Source: JBAUHN01 sp049680295 (GTDB lineage Bacteria; Pseudomonadota; Alphaproteobacteria; Rhodobacterales; Rhodobacteraceae). From it: 16,118 bases of DNA. The stretch covers positions 1-16,118 of the forward strand of contig JBAUHN010000392.1 in NCBI GenBank assembly GCA_049680295.1, read 5' to 3'. This document shows positions 15,985 through 16,118 of the stretch, piece after piece. Positions within the stretch are counted from its first letter, which is position 1. Each line of letters starts with the position of its first letter. Made by a program: the position numbers and the translations under genes. The notes below the pieces were generated by a model, which searched no databases, had not been told where the DNA came from, and saw only the letters and a program-made list of their open reading frames with translations.

Positions 15985-16118
15985 AACCTTCGGGGGCCTG
16001 GTACACACCTTGTTCTTTCAGCGCGTCAATGACCTCGGACGGCATATAGGTCTCGTCATGTTTGGCAAGGATTTCATCAGCTTGAAAGACACCGTCAATG
16101 TAGCGTCCGGTCCCAACC
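15983..16118 (-). CDS. ccmE: Cytochrome c maturation haem chaperone CcmE, C-terminal part
   Basis: Only the last 44 codons are in the window; the gene continues past the right edge. CcmE holds haem covalently in the periplasm and delivers it to CcmF/CcmH. The visible part reads YIDGVFQADEILAKHDETYM in its middle and ends EQGVYQAPEG before a TAG stop. The histidine of LAKHDETYMP (codon 16058-16060) corresponds to the covalent haem-binding His130 of E. coli CcmE, and the tyrosine four residues later to the axial ligand Tyr134, so the functional motif is intact. It was too short and partial for ordinary gene calling. The 92 bases to the endolysin start contain no clear promoter. Confidence 0.9.
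   Translation of the reverse strand, partial: VGTGRYIDGVFQADEILAKHDETYMPSEVIDALKEQGVYQAPEG

Overview
The window reads as chromosomal DNA of a Rhodobacteraceae (Roseobacter-group alphaproteobacterium). The grounds are the moderately GC-rich coding style, the trpG-trpD-ung-trpC-moaC-moeA-lexA gene order, an alphaproteobacterial GAAC-N7-GAAC SOS box in front of lexA, a ComEC/GltX/GltA neighbourhood, and lysis genes of the rhodobacterial gene transfer agent (GTA) type. I cannot fix the genus. All complete genes look intact; only ccmE runs off the right edge.

Region 1 (1-5514, + strand) is a tightly packed gene train. Three trp genes (trpG, trpD, trpC) make part of the tryptophan pathway, with a uracil-DNA glycosylase gene set between trpD and trpC. 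The molybdopterin genes moaC and moeA follow. Adjacent genes share ATGA start/stop overlaps, except trpC/moaC (1 nt apart). lexA then has its own promoter, whose -10 hexamer lies inside a LexA operator, so it should repress itself. comEC (- strand) converges on lexA.

Region 2 (7621-11331) holds gltX, divergent from comEC, then gltA with a dyad-rich leader and a strong intrinsic terminator. A 465-nt gap follows with a candidate promoter, an 11-bp-phased tandem repeat and a perfect 11-bp hairpin. It ends at a small unrecognised 99-residue gene whose stop codon overlaps that of the converging next gene.

Region 3 (11328-16118, - strand) reads right to left as ccmE (partial), a muramidase endolysin, a GTA-type 3TM holin, ccmF, ccmH and a PaaG-like isomerase. 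CcmE, CcmF and CcmH attach haem to c-type cytochromes. The holin and endolysin resemble the pair used to lyse cells and release gene transfer agents; here they sit between two cytochrome c maturation genes. ccmF appears to restart transcription from its own promoter as a leaderless message, with a palindrome in the promoter spacer. The most interesting signals are the lysis pair inside the ccm cluster, the ccmF promoter and the structured gap after gltA.
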